Shown here one piece after another: positions 11,488 through 23,400 of a stretch of DNA of 64,000 nt. A model generated the notes under the pieces. The model saw only the letters and a program-made list of their open reading frames with translations. It was not told where the DNA came from and did no database searches. This DNA is from Erinaceus europaeus (taxonomy: Eukaryota > Chordata > Mammalia > Eulipotyphla > Erinaceidae). The DNA is taken from assembly GCF_950295315.1 (NCBI RefSeq), contig NC_080164.1:110504447-110568446 (forward strand), in the 5' to 3' direction. How positions within the stretch are numbered: position 1 is the first letter of the stretch; every line of letters starts with the position of its first letter. The translations under genes and the position numbers were made by a program.

Positions 11488-11834
11488 GTTTTTTGTTCAC
11501 TCCAGGGTTATTGCTGGGCTCGGTGCCTGCACCATGAATCCACCGCTCCTGGAGGCCATTTTTTCCCCCTTTTGTTGCCCTTGTTATTGTAGCCTCGTTG
11601 TGGTTATTATTATTGCCATTGTTGACGTTGTTCATTGTTGGATAGGACAGAGAGAAATGGAGAGAGGAGGGGAAGACAGAGGCAGAGAGAAAGACGAACA
11701 CCTTCAGACCTGCTTCGCCACTTGTGAAGCGACTTCCCTGCAGGTGTGGAGCCAGGGGCTCCAACCTGGATCCTTATGCCGTCCTTGTGCTTTGTGCTAC
11801 ATGCGCTTAACCCACTGCGCCACTGCCCGACCCC
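11488..11834 (-). mobile_element. tRNA-derived SINE, long-tail form, with TSD
   Basis: Well-preserved inverted SINE: 3' extension (gggttattgctgggctcggt), the inverted caacaa tail region, ttggataggacagagagaaa, cagacctgcttcgccacttg, and the head ending in actgcccgaccccc. It is bounded by a perfect 13-base TSD, caacagccacttt, at 11,475-11,487 and 11,835-11,847. Confidence 0.95.
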
Positions 11835-11892
11835 CAACAGCCACTTTTTAAATAGTAAATTCATTGTGCATAGGACTCAGGATTTTCTTACA

Positions 11893-12190
11893 TTTTTTTT
11901 TTAGCATCCAAGGTTATTGTTGGGGCTTGGTGCCTGCATGCTGAATCCATTGCTCCTGATGGCCATTCCCCCCCTCCCCCATTTTGTTGACTAGGACAGA
12001 GAGAAATTGAAAGGAGAGAGGGAGAGATAGGGGGAGAGAGAAAGATAAAGACCTGCAGACCTACTTCACTACTTCTTAAGAATCCCTCCTGCAGTTGCGG
12101 ATTGGAAGTTTCTTGATCCCAGGTTTTTGCATTAATACTATGTGCTCTTAATTGGGTGTGCCAATGCCTGGCCTCCAGATTTTTTTCAGC
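11893..12190 (-). mobile_element. tRNA-derived SINE, long-tail form
   Basis: T-rich start, caaggttattgttggggctt, a C-rich block, actaggacagagagaaattg, cagacctacttcactacttc and the head ending gccaatgcctggcc. Diverged relative to its neighbour. Confidence 0.85.
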
Positions 12191-12396
12191 CAACACTTTG
12201 GAAAGAAATTTTTTTCACTTTTAAGAGTATAAGTACTTGCATTGAGGTGTAATTTTATTTTTTAGAAAGGGCATAGAGAGAACGAATTAATTTGTGCAGA
12301 ATGACTAATGTGGATGATTTTAAATCCAGTGAAGCATTAAAACAAAGTGGGTTGTACATTGTTTGATAAATGTCTCATGAATAGCTTTTACTTTAT

Positions 12397-12413
12397 AAAG
12401 AAAAACAGATACT
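12397..12413. repeat. TSD of L1-B, left copy
   Basis: aaagaaaaacagatact occurs here and again at 26,107-26,123, directly after the A-rich tail of L1-B. It marks the outer limits of the whole nested block. Confidence 0.85.
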
Positions 12414-12489
12414 GGGGAGTCGCTTCACAGATGGCGGACTGAGAAGCTGCTAGTGGCTTGAGCTCTGAACACGTCTTCTGGAAACGGTA

Positions 12490-12505
12490 GGATTTTCTGC
12501 CTTTA
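12490..12505. repeat. TSD of L1-A, left copy (within L1-B 5'UTR)
   Basis: ggattttctgccttta here and at 19,972-19,987. The same sequence is part of the L1-B 5'UTR, so the target of L1-A was the 5'UTR of L1-B. L1-A also carries this sequence in its own 5'UTR. Confidence 0.9.
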
Positions 12506-13874
12506 TTTATTTATTTATTTATTTATTTTTTAAAATTTTTCATTTAAGAAAGGATTAGTGAACAAAAGCATAAGGTAGGAGGGGTACAACTCCACACAAT
12601 TCCCAACACCCAATCCCCATAACCCAGCCCCTCCCATGGTAGCTTTCCCATTCTCTATCCCTCTGGGAGCATGGACCCAGGGTCGTTGAGGGTTGCAGAA
12701 GGTAGAAGGTCTGGCTTCTGTAATTGCTTCCCCGCTGAACATGGGCGTTGACTGGTCGGTCCATACCCCCAGTCTGCCTCTCTCTTTCCCTAGTAGGGTG
12801 TGTCTCTGGGGAAGCTGAGCTCCAGGACACATTGGTGGGGGTCTTCAATCCAGGGAAGCCTAGCCAGCATCCTGGTGGCATCTGGAACCTGGTGATTGAA
12901 AAGAGAGTTAACATATGAAGCCAAACAATTTGTTGAGCAATCATGGATCCCAAGCTTGGAATAGTGGAGAGGAAGTGTTAGGGAGGTACTCACTGCAAAC
13001 TCTAGTGTAGTCCTGCTTTCAGGTATATATTTTGCAGTAGTTTATGGATATGTGTGAACATAAGCTCTCTCTCACAGAAACTGGTGTATATCTAGGTTAT
13101 GGGACTTTGTTGGAAAGTGAACTACCTGAGATGAAATTAGAGTGTACTATTAAAGGAAAGGTCTCACCCGAGTAATGAAGCTGAAGGGTTGTCATTCAAC
13201 ACGTGAAGTCTCTGGATACATTCTGAGGTGAAGCATGTTGAGGTAGCAATCGTTACTTGGTTAGGTTGTGATCGGCAGATGCAATGTTATTTGGTTTAGA
13301 TTGGGAGATGCATACGGGAAAGTGGGCCCTATCCAAGGGTGCCAGGACTGGGGGAAGTAGGGGCTCTATAGTGAAGATGTGAGGTTCCTGCTGTCTTAGG
13401 GTTCAAAAAGACAATCAATAGTTAATATTATCATCACATTATTTGTTAATTGGGTTAACTTTGAAAAGTCCCTTTGTTATGGTTTGCTGTACAGTACCCA
13501 GTATCTTGTATATAGCTGTGCTATTGGAAGCTTCTAATCTACTTGGTCTAGGCTTTTGAGAGAGTCCGCATATCAAATACATAGCCTATATATTAAAAAG
13601 ATTCAGTTTGTCTTTTGAGAAACTTTGAGACATACAATTGATTTCCCCCTCTCATATTAATTAGCTACTGATTTATATGTCTACATTTTGCTAGGAGTGT
13701 ACATAAACACCATTCCCACCACCAAAGGTCTGTGACCCATCCTTCCCACCCACTCCCACCCCCCACTGGCCCAGGAAGCTACATGCCTACCCCTCACCAC
13801 TGGGTTTTTACTTTGGTGCCCTACTTACAATTTGATCAGGTCCTGATTTTAGTTTCCCTTTCAGATCTTCTTAG
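12506..13874 (-). other. L1-A 3'UTR
   Basis: About 1.35 kb between the ORF2 stop and the tail, longer than the 3'UTR of human L1 (established knowledge: about 0.2 kb). It is shared almost collinearly with L1-B (24,090-26,106 minus the insert) and with 55,342-56,460. Many short copies across the window consist only of parts of this 3'UTR. Confidence 0.85.
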
Positions 13875-16800
13875 TCAGCTTCTGTTGATGAGTGGGATCA
13901 TCCCATACTCATCTTCATCTTTCTGACTTAGTTCACTTAACATAATTCCTTCTAGCTCTGTCCAAGATGGGTCAGAGAAGGTGGGTTCATTGTTCTTGAT
14001 AGCTGCATAGTATTCCATTGTGTAGATATACCACAGCTTTCTCAGCCACTCATCTGGTGTTGGGCACCTGGGTTGCTTCCAGGTTTTAGCTATTATGAAT
14101 TGTGCTGCTATGAACATAGGAGTACACACCTCTTTTTGGTTGGGTGTTATGGAATCCTTGGGGTATAACCCCAGGAGAGGAATTATTGGGTCATAGGGAA
14201 GGTCCATGTCTAGCCTTCTGAGAGTTTTCCAGACTGCTCTCCACAGAGGCTGTACCAATTTACATTCCCACCAGCAATGTAAAAGGGTTCCTCTGTCCCC
14301 ACATCCTCTCCAGCATTTGTTGCTGCTGTCCTTTTTGATGTATGCCATTCTTACAGGAGTGAGGTGGTATCTTAGTGTTGTCTTGATTTGCATTTCTCTG
14401 ATAATCAGTGACCTAGAGCAGTTTTTCATATGTTTGTTAGCCTTTTGGATCTCCTCTGTGGTGAATGTTTTGTTCATTTCCTCTGCCCATTTTTGGATGG
14501 GGTCATTTGCTTTTTTGCGGCTAAGTTTGCTGAGCTCTTTATATATTTTGGTGATTAGTTTCTTGTCTGATGTCTGGCATGTGAAGATCTTCTCTCATTC
14601 TGTGAGGGGTCTCTCTGTTTGTTTAATAGTTTCTTTGGATGTGCAGAAGCTTTTCAATTTGATGTAGTCCCATTGGTTTGTTTCTGCTTTGGTCTTCCTT
14701 GCAATTGGGTTTAATTCATCAAAGATGTCCTTGAGGTGTATGTGGGAAAGTGTTTTACCAATGTTTTCCTCTAAGTATTTGATTGTTTCTGGTCTGACAT
14801 CTAGGTCTTTGATCCATTTGGTGTTGATTTTTGTTTCTGGTGAGATAAAGTGGTTCAATTTCATTCTTCTGCATGTTTCAAAACAGTTTTCCCAGCACCA
14901 TTTATTGAAGAGAGACTCCTTTTTCCATTTAATCCTTTGGGCCCCCTTATCAAAGATTAGATGCCCATAGGTGTTGGGATTTACTTCTGGGCTTTCAATT
15001 CTGTTCCACTGGTCTGTATGCCTATTTTTGTTCCAGTACCATGCTGTTTTGATGATGATGGCTTTATAATATAGTTTAAGGTCTGGGAGTGTGATGCCTC
15101 CATTTCTGTTTCTTTTCCTTAAGATGGTTTTGGCAATTCTAGGTGTTTTCAGGTTCCAGATAAATGATTGTAGTGTTTGTTCTATTCTCTTAAAGAAGCC
15201 TGGTGGAACTTTGATGGGTATTGCATTAAATTTGTATATGGCTCTGGGGAGAATATTCATTTTGATGATATTTATTCTTCCAATCCATGAGCATGGGATA
15301 TCTTTCCATTTCTTGGTATCAGTTTCTATCTCCTTGAGTAGCGACTCATAGTTTTCAGCATACAAGTCTTTCATTTCTTTGGTCAACTTTATTCCTAGGT
15401 ATTTGATTGATTTTGCTGAAACAGTAAATGGGAGTGATTTCTGGATGTCTTCTTCTTCAGATTTAGTGTTTGCATAAAGAAATGCCACTGATTTTTGTAC
15501 ATTGATTTTGTAGCCTGATACCTTGCTATATTGCCTAACAACTTCCAGTAATTTTCTACTTGATTCTTTAGGTCTTTCTATGTATACTATCATATCATCT
15601 GCAAATAGTGAGAGCTTGACTTCTTCCCTTCCAATCTGTATCCCTTTGATTTCTTTCTCTTGCCTGATTGCTATGGCAAGAACTTCCAATACTATGTTGA
15701 AGAGTAACAGTGACAGTGGACAGCCCTGTCTAGTCCCCGATCTGAGGGGGAATGCTTTCAGCTTCTCTCCATTGAGTATGATGTTGGCTGTAGGTTTGCT
15801 ATATATAGACTCCACTATCTTGAGGAATTTCCCATCTATTCCCATTTTCTGTAGAGTTTTGAGCATGAATGGGTGTTGGATTTTGTCAAAGGCTTTCTCT
15901 GCATCTATTGAGATAATCATGTGGTTTTTGGCTTTGCTTTTATTGATGTGATGAATGACATTGATTGATTTATGGATGTTGAACCAGCCTTGCATTCCTG
16001 GGATGAATCCCACTTGGTCATGATGAACAATCTTTTTGATATTTTGCTGTATCCGGTTGGCCAAGATCTTGTTTAATATTTTGACATCTATGTTCATCAG
16101 AGATATTGGTCTGTAGTTTTCCTTTTTGTTCTGTGCCTATCAGCTTTTGGTGTCAGGGTGATTTTGGCTTCATAAAAGGTGGAAGGGAGTATTCCTGTTT
16201 CTTCAATCTTATGGAATAGCTTAAGAAGTATGGGTATTAACTGTTTCCTGAAAGTTTTGTAGAATTCATTTGTGAAGCCATCTGGTCCAGGACTTTTGTT
16301 GTTGGGGAGATTCTTTATAACGGTTTCAATTTCTTTGTCTGTGATTGGTGCATTTATATTTTGTAGTTCTTCTTGGTTCAGTTTTGGAAGTGCATAGGTT
16401 TCTAGGAATTGTTCCATTTCTTCCAGATTCTCTAGCTTGGTGGCATATAGTTCTTTATAGAAGTTTCGCAGAATTCTCTGGATTTCTGTGGTGTCAGTTG
16501 TGATATCTCCTGCATCGTTTACAATTCTATTAATTTGAGTCTTCTCTCTTTTTTGTTTGGTGAGTCTGGCTAGGGGTTTGTCAATTTTGTTTAATCTTTC
16601 AAAAAACCAACATTTGGCTTCATTGATCTTTTGTATGGTTCTTTTAATTTCGATGTTGTTTATTTCTGCTCTAACTTTAGTGATTTCTGTCCTTCTGGTT
16701 GCTTTAGGGTTCCTTTGTTCCTCTTCCTCTAAGTCCTTGAGGTGTGTAGTAAGGTCGTTCATTTGGGCTTCTTCTTGGTGTTTAATATGTGATTGTATAG

Positions 16801-17694
16801 CTATAAGTTTCCCTCTCAGTACTGCTTTCGCTGTGTCCCAAATATTTTGATAGGTTGTGTCTTCATTTTCATTAGTTTCCAGGAACATTTGAATTTCCTG
16901 TTTGAGTGAGTCTCTGACCCAGTGGTTCTTAAGGAGCATGTTGTTTAGTTTCCAAATTCTATGTCTTTTAATAATTTTCCATTTGTTGTTAAAAGTTAGT
17001 TTTACTCCACTGTGGTCTAAGAAGATACGTGGGATGATTTCAATGCTGTTGAATTTATTGATGCTGTCTTTGTGGCCTAACATGTGGTCTATCCTTGAGT
17101 ATGTGTTGTGTGGATTTGAAAAGAAGGTGTATTCCAGTTTTTTGGGGTGGAGGAGTCTGAAAATGTCCAAGAGGTCTAGTCTGTCAATCTCTTCATTCAA
17201 TTCTCTTGTATCTTTATTGGTTCTCTGCTTTGTTGATCTGTCTAAGTGTGAGAGTGGGGTATTGAAGTCTCCCACTATTATTGTATTACTATTGATGTAT
17301 TTTTGAAATTCTTTCAATAGGTGTTTAATGTATTTAGATGGTCCCTCGTTGGGTGCATAGATGTTAATAATTGTTAAGTCTTCTTGGCTGATTGATCCTC
17401 TAATCATTATGTAATGTCCTTGCCTATCTTTTATTACTTTAATTTAAAATCTATCGTGTCTGAGATGAGAATGGCTGTTCCTGCCCTTTTTTGTGGACCG
17501 TTAGCCTGTATGATAGTTTTCCATCCTTTCACTTTAAGTCTGTGTTTATCTTGTTGTGACAGATGGGATTCTTGCAAGTAGCATATGGTTGGGTTATGTT
17601 TTCTGATCCATCCCCCCACCCTGTGCCTTTTGATGGGTGAGTTTAAGCCATTGACATTTATTGATATTATGGATTTAATGTATTGTAGTGCCAT
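13875..17694 (-). pseudogene. L1-A ORF2 (endonuclease and reverse transcriptase), broken
   Basis: Full-length region of 3,820 bases, about 1,273 codons, the normal L1 ORF2 size. Order from the start at 17,694: endonuclease ([37 protein letters not shown]), the linker, reverse transcriptase ([45 protein letters not shown] with the catalytic FADD at 15,594-15,605), and the C-terminal segment with CWWECK and [13 protein letters not shown]. Three changes break it: a 4-base loss near 17,443 relative to L1-B, a 1-base loss in an A run near 16,125, and a TGG-to-TGA stop near 14,595. In addition, the Ser of the endonuclease SDH motif is Leu here (FLDHSG; L1-B has FSDHSG). The protein would be needed for copying in cis; this copy cannot supply it. 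Confidence 0.95.
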
Positions 17695-17754
17695 TGTTCT
17701 AAAAAACGATTTGTTTACTCTGATATATTACAAGTATTATAGTGATGTTCTTGT

Positions 17755-18667
17755 TTATAAGAGGTCTTTTAGTACCTCTTTCAGGGCCGGCTTGGTGATA
17801 GTTGCCTCCTTTAACTGTTGTTTGTCTAAGAAGGTTTTGATCCCTCCATCTAGCTTGAATGAAAGTCTAGCAGGATATATTATCCTTGGTTGAAACCCTT
17901 TTTCATTCAGGGCTCGATAGATATCTTGCCACTCCCTTCTGGCTTTTAGAGTTTGAGTTGAGAAATCTGCAGAAAGTCTTATGGGTTTTCCCCTGTATGT
18001 GACTTTTTGTTTCTCTCTTGTAGCCTTTACGATCCTTTCTTTATCCTTACTTCTTCTCATTGTGACTATGATGTGTCTTGGTGTTTTCAGGTCTGGGTTG
18101 ACTGTTTGGTACTCTCTGGGCCTCTTGCACCTTGATATCCTTTCTGTTATTCAGGTCTGGGAAATTTTCTTGTATTATTTCCTCTAGAATGTTTGCTTCC
18201 CCTTCCTCTCTTTCTTCCTCTGGCAGGCCAATTATACGAATGTTACTTCTTTTGAGATCATCCCATATGTCTCTGTTGTTGTTTTCAGTGTCTCTCAATC
18301 TCTTTTTAAGCTCTTTCACCTCTTTCTTAGTTTTCTCTAACTCATCCTCTGTCTGACTAATTCTGTTTTCTGCTTCTGTTAGTCTGCTTTCCCTTGCCTC
18401 AGCTTCTTTCTTCATTACAGCTATTTCAGCTTTCAGTTCTCTAATTGTCTCAAGATAATCAGTATTTTCCTTGGGGGTCTCAACTGTTGTTTCCCTAATA
18501 CTGCCATTCCTTTCCTCCAATGTTGTTTTCATTTCTGTGATTAATAAGTTTATTATTGCTTGCATACTTTTCTTATCTATGGTTACTTCTGACTGATTTG
18601 TGGTTTCTTCTGGGCTCTTGTCTTCATTCATTGGGGTAGCAGTTTTATTTGTTTTTAATCGACCCAT
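17755..18667 (-). pseudogene. L1-A ORF1 (RNA-binding chaperone), one frameshift
   Basis: Start MGRLKTNK at 18,667. The first 206 codons are open: a Ser/Thr/Glu-rich N-terminus, a coiled coil rich in Glu and Lys (about residues 85-140, LKKRLRDTE), and the start of the RRM domain (NIRIIGLPEEE). A frameshift around 18,060-18,100 moves the reading into the next frame, where the C-terminal domain continues (ATREKQKVTYRGKPIRL, FQPRIIYPARLSF) to the stop at 17,755. The family's ORF1 protein forms trimers and coats L1 RNA. Total length, about 304 codons, is near that of other mammalian ORF1 proteins. Coordinates of the start are supported by the conserved 60-base spacing to ORF2. Confidence 0.93.
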
Positions 18668-19971
18668 TTTTTTTTATTTATGTGTTTCTCTCTCTTTTTT
18701 TTTTAAATGCTGTGTTGTTCCTCAGTTGTTGTGATTTGAGCACAAGTAACACTGTACTAAATACCTTTATGACAATTGCACTCACCAACCTCCAGAATTA
18801 CAGTAGCAACTGAAGTAAGTATTGAAGGAGTTTAATCGTTACCAGTTAGCCAAAAAATTTCTCCAGTCCGTGAAAAAATAGTAACCAAATCCCAGTGAAG
18901 AAAGAGAAAAGAAAGAGAGGATAGCAAGAATAGACAGTTATGCAAATTTACTATCCAGTGTATATTCTAGGGGTAACAAGAGTGTAAAGGGAACTAGAGC
19001 AGAGATACACACATAGAGAGTCCACTCTGGGTCAGATTTCTTCCCCAAAGTAATTCACAAATTCAGAAAGGCAAAGAAGAAAGAAGTGTATGAGAAGATA
19101 AAAAAAAAAATAATAATAAAAAGAGATAGAGAGAGATAAGAGAGAGAAAAGGGAGAAGATAAGAAGAAGGGTTGTAATTAAAGAGCAGTGCGAGGAACTT
19201 CCCAAATGTGTATCAGTGAGTTTAAAAAAAAAAAAAAAAACCCTGTTTGGTGGTATGGGGTATCCTGCTAGTAGCTGGTCCCAGGCACTGCTTATGGGGG
19301 GGGGGGGGCGGGGGGGAAGGATGTATGCTTGAAAATTAAAAGGAAGAAAAAAGAATTTTTTTCCCCTATTCTAATTCTTAACCCAAATTAAGTTATAGAC
19401 ACATCCTTGGTATGACTGCTATGGCCCCTTATTGGCTGGCCTGCTAAAGGCAGAAAATCCTATTGTTTACACGACATGTGTCCGGAGCTCAAAGGCTAGC
19501 CACTTCTCAGTCCGCCATCTTCCGGGAAACCCCTCCCTCCAGACTTTTTTAAAAGGATTTCTCAAAAATGAAAACTAGCTCCAAGTCCTTTGATCCAATG
19601 AGAGCTATACTCAAGAAGTCTTTGGATCTGCTCTCAGGGCCGCGGTGGACCCTGCAGACTCCCAAGAGAAAGCCCCCGAGCTAAAGTGCTCTCTCTCTGC
19701 CCGCCGCGCTCTGCAACCGGCGGAGGAGCCGCCTTCCTGGGCGGGCGGAGGACAATGCCCGGCGCACTCGCCTTGCCCGGCGCCCTGGGAATTCTGGAGC
19801 CCCGCTAGTCCATGTCACCTTTACTCTAATTCTTAACCCAAATTAAATTGTACTCACTTTTTGGTGTCACCCCTTATTAACTGGCCTGCTAAAGGCAGAA
19901 AATCCTACCGTTGCCGACGATGCGGTCAGAGCGCTCGCTGTCAGCGACTTCTCAGGCCGCCATCTTCCTCC
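18668..19971 (-). promoter_or_regulatory. L1-A 5'UTR with two promoter-like units
   Basis: In - orientation the region begins at 19,971 with ggaggaagatggcggcctga, which contains a YY1-type core (AAGATGGCGG; on the + strand ccgccatctt at 19,957-19,966). A second start-like copy, ggaagatggcggactgagaa, lies at 19,523-19,504 (ccgccatctt at 19,512-19,521). Both are followed by gattttctgcctttagcagg and a shared block of about 150-190 bases. Between them, 19,630-19,800 is GC- and CpG-rich, unlike anything around it. Mammalian L1 promoters use a YY1 site at the very 5' end to place initiation (human L1). The second unit here is therefore either the original promoter, with an added upstream one, or a tandem monomer. 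Confidence 0.75.
19296..19316. other. G-run in L1-A 5'UTR (possible quadruplex)
   Basis: Thirteen G, one C and seven G in a row on the + strand; the L1 sense strand is C-rich here. The corresponding place in L1-B (20,113-20,134) is also C-rich, so the tract belongs to the family. Confidence 0.6.
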
Positions 19972-19987
19972 GGATTTTCTGCCTTTA
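19972..19987. repeat. TSD of L1-A, right copy
   Basis: ggattttctgccttta, identical to 12,490-12,505. The sequence continues directly into the L1-B 5'UTR (gtaggccagtcaataagg). Confidence 0.9.
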
Positions 19988-20487
19988 GTAGGCCAGTCAA
20001 TAAGGGGTCCTAACGGTAACACCAAGGAGGTGACTATAACTTAATTTGGATTAAAAAAGAGTAGAAAAAAAGGGGAAAAATTTTTTTCTTTCTTTTAAAT
20101 TATTAAGCACACCTCCTCCCCCTCCCACCCCCCATAACCAGTCCCTGGGGATCAGCTCCTAGCAGGCTCCCCTGCTGAGCCTCTTTCTTTACTAAGATTC
20201 CTGTCCCACCAGGGAGTATCATTCATTCTAAGTCTATACCCTTCTGAAACCTCTGGCCTTTTTTCTTTCTAAGCCAACCCCCCCCACCTCACCCCACATA
20301 GCTAATTAAATTATTAAAAATAAATAAATAAAAAAACCTCTTTCCTTTCACCGCTCTTTTATGACTGTTCTATTTCTTATCTTTTTCTTTATTCTCTCTT
20401 TCTTTTTTTTTCTTTTTCTCATTCCTGTCATCCTTTCTTCCTTAATCCTACAGCTTCCAAAGCCACAGGCCCCATCCCCCACACATT
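19988..20487 (+). promoter_or_regulatory. L1-B 5'UTR, second part
   Basis: Continues the 5'UTR begun at 12,414: ggccagtcaataaggggtcc, a C-rich block at 20,105-20,140, then CT- and A-rich sequence. Near 20,440-20,457 it has a pyrimidine-rich tract followed by cctacag, a splice-acceptor-like arrangement. It joins ORF2 abruptly at about 20,487, with no ORF1 between. Confidence 0.7.
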
Positions 20488-23400
20488 CTTATCTCAGACA
20501 TGATAGATTTTAAATTAAATAAAGTAATAAAAGATAGGCAAGGACATTACATAATGATTAGAGGATCAATAAGCCAAGAAGACTTAACAATTATTAACAT
20601 CTATGCACCCAATGAGGGACCATCTAAATATGTCAAGCACTTACTGAAAGAATTTCAAAAATACATCAATGGTAATACAATAATAGTGGGAGACTTCAAT
20701 ACCCCACTCTCACACTTAGACAGATCAACAAAGCATAGAACCAACAAAGATACAAGAGAATTGAATGAAGAGATTGACAGACTAGACCTCTTGGACATTT
20801 TCAGACACCTCCACCCAAAAAAAAAAATGGAATACACCTTCTTTTCAAATCCACATAACACATACTCAAGGATAGACCACATGTAAGGCCACAAAGACAG
20901 CATCAGTAAATTCAAGAGCATTGAAATCATCCCAAGTATCTTCTCAGACCACAGTGGAGTAAAACTAACACTTAACAACAAACAGAAATTTATTAAAAGT
21001 CACAGAATTTGGAAACTAAACAACATACTCCTTAAGAACCACTGGGTCAGAGATTCACTCAAACAGGAAATTCAAATGTTCCTGGAAACAAATGAAAATG
21101 AAGACAAAACCTATCAAAATATTTGGGACACAGCTAAAGCAGTACTGAGAGGGAAACTTATAGCCATACAATCACATATTAAACACCAAGAAGAAGCTCA
21201 AATGAATGACCTTTCTGAACACCTCAAGGACTTAGAGGAAGAGGAACAAAGGAACCCTAAAGCAACCAGAAGGAGAGAAATCACTAAAGTTAGAGCAGAA
21301 ATAAACAACATCGAAAATAAAAGAAACATACAAAAGATCAATGAAGCCAAATATTGATTCTATGAAAGATTAAACAAAATTGACAAACCCCTAGCCAGAC
21401 TCATGAAACAAAAAAGAGAGAAGACTCAAATTAATAGAATAGTAAACGATGCAGGACATATCACAACTGACACCACAGAAATCCAGAGAATCCTGCAAAC
21501 TTCTATAAAGAACTATACGCCACCAAGCTAGAGAATCTGGAAGGAATGGAACAATTCCTAGAAGCATATGCCCTTCCAAAATTGAACCAAGAAGAACTAC
21601 AAAATCTAAATGCACCAATCACAGACAAAGAAATTGAAACAGTTATTAAGAATCTCCCCAACAACAAAAGTCCTGGACTAGATGGATTCACAAACGAATT
21701 CTACAAAACTTTCAGGAAACAGTTAGTACCCAAACTTCTTAAGCTATTCCATAAGATTGAAGAAACAGGAATACTCCCTTCCACCTTTTATGAAGCCAAC
21801 ATCACCCTGATACCAAAAGCTGATAGGGACAGAACAAAAAAGGAAAACTAAAGACCAATATCTCTGATGAACACAGATGTCAAAATATTAAACAAGATCT
21901 TGGCCAACCGGATATAGCAACATATCAAAAAGATTGTTTATCACGACCAAGTGGGATTCAATACAGGAATGCAAGGCTGGTTCAACATCCGTAAGTCAAT
22001 CAATGTCATTCACCACATCAATAAAAGCAAAGCCAAAAACCACATGATTATCTCAATAGATGCAGAGAAAGCCTTTGACAAGATCCAACACCCATTCATG
22101 CTCAAAACTCTACAAAAAATGGGAATAGATGGGAAATTGCTCAAGATAGTGGAGTCTATATATAGCAAATCTACAGCTAACATCATACTCAATGGAGAGA
22201 AGCTGAAAGCATTCCCCCTCAGATCGGGGACTAGACAGGGCTGTCCACTGTCACCGTTACTCTTCAACATAGTATTGGAAGTTCTTGCCATAGCAATGAG
22301 GCGAGAGAAAGAAATCAAAGGAATACAGATTGGAAGGGAAGAAGTCAAGCTCTCACTATTTGCAGATGATATGATAGTATACATAGAAAAACCTAAAGAA
22401 TCCAGCAGAAAACTACTGGAAGTTATTAGGCAATATAGCAAGGTATCAGGCTACAAAATCAATGTACAAAAATCAGTGGCATTTCTTTATGCCAACACTA
22501 AATCTGAAGAGAAAGACATCCAGAAAGCACTTCCATTTACTGTTTCAGCAAAATCAATCAAATACCTAGGAATAAAGTTGACCAAAGAAGGGAAATACTT
22601 GTATACTGAAAACTATGAGTCGCTACTCAAGGAAATAGAAACTGATACCAAGAAATGGAAAGATTTCCCATGCTCATGGATTGGAAGAATAAATATTATC
22701 AAAATGAATATTCTCCTCAGAGACATATACAAATTTAATGCAATACCCATAAAAGTTCCACCAAGCTTCTTCTTTAAGAGAATAGAACAACCACTATAAT
22801 CATTATCTGGAACCTGAAAACACCTAGAATTTCCAAAACCATCTTGAGGAAAAGAAACAGAAATGGAGGCATCACACTCCCAGACCTTAAACTATATTAT
22901 AAATCCATCATCATCAAAACAGCATGGTACTGGAACAAAAATAGGCACACAGACCAGTGGAACAGAATTGAAAGCCCAGAAATAAATCCTCACACCTATG
23001 GACATCTAATCTTTATTAAGGGGCCTCAAAGGATTAAATGGAAAATGAGGCTCTCTTCAATAAATGGTGCCGGAAAAACTGTGTTGTAACATGCAGAAGA
23101 ATGAAATTGAACCACTTTATCTCACCAGAAACAAAAATCAACTCCAGATGGATCAAAGACCTAGATGTCAGACCAGAAGCAATCTAATACTTAGAGGAAA
23201 ACATTGGTAAAACACTTTTCCCACATATCTCAAGGACATCTTTGATGAATCAAACCCAATTGCAAGGAAGACTAAAGCAGAAACAATCCAATGGGACTAC
23301 ATCAAATTGAAAAGCTTCTGCACATCCAAAGAAACTATTGAACAAACAAAGAGACTCCTCACAGAATGGGAGAAGATCTTCATATGCCAGACATCAGACA

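Larger units (their letters stand above)
12506..19971 (-). mobile_element. L1-A: nearly complete L1 in the 5'UTR of L1-B
   Basis: A 7,466-base L1 in - orientation. In its own reading direction it has an extended 5'UTR (19,971-18,668), ORF1 (18,667-17,755), a 60-base gap, ORF2 (17,694-13,875), a 3'UTR (13,874-about 12,535) and an A-rich (AAAT)n-type tail seen as TTTA repeats at 12,506-12,530. Perfect 16-base TSDs flank it. ORF1 has one frameshift and ORF2 only three disabling changes, so this is a fairly recent arrival. L1 moves by target-primed reverse transcription using its own endonuclease and reverse transcriptase; this copy is not expected to do so now. Confidence 0.92.

Noticed and set aside
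19645..19836. GC-rich open frame as a host first exon with CpG island
   Set aside because: It lies between two L1 5'UTR units and inside the L1-A TSD boundaries, so it is part of the L1 5'UTR, antisense to the element.
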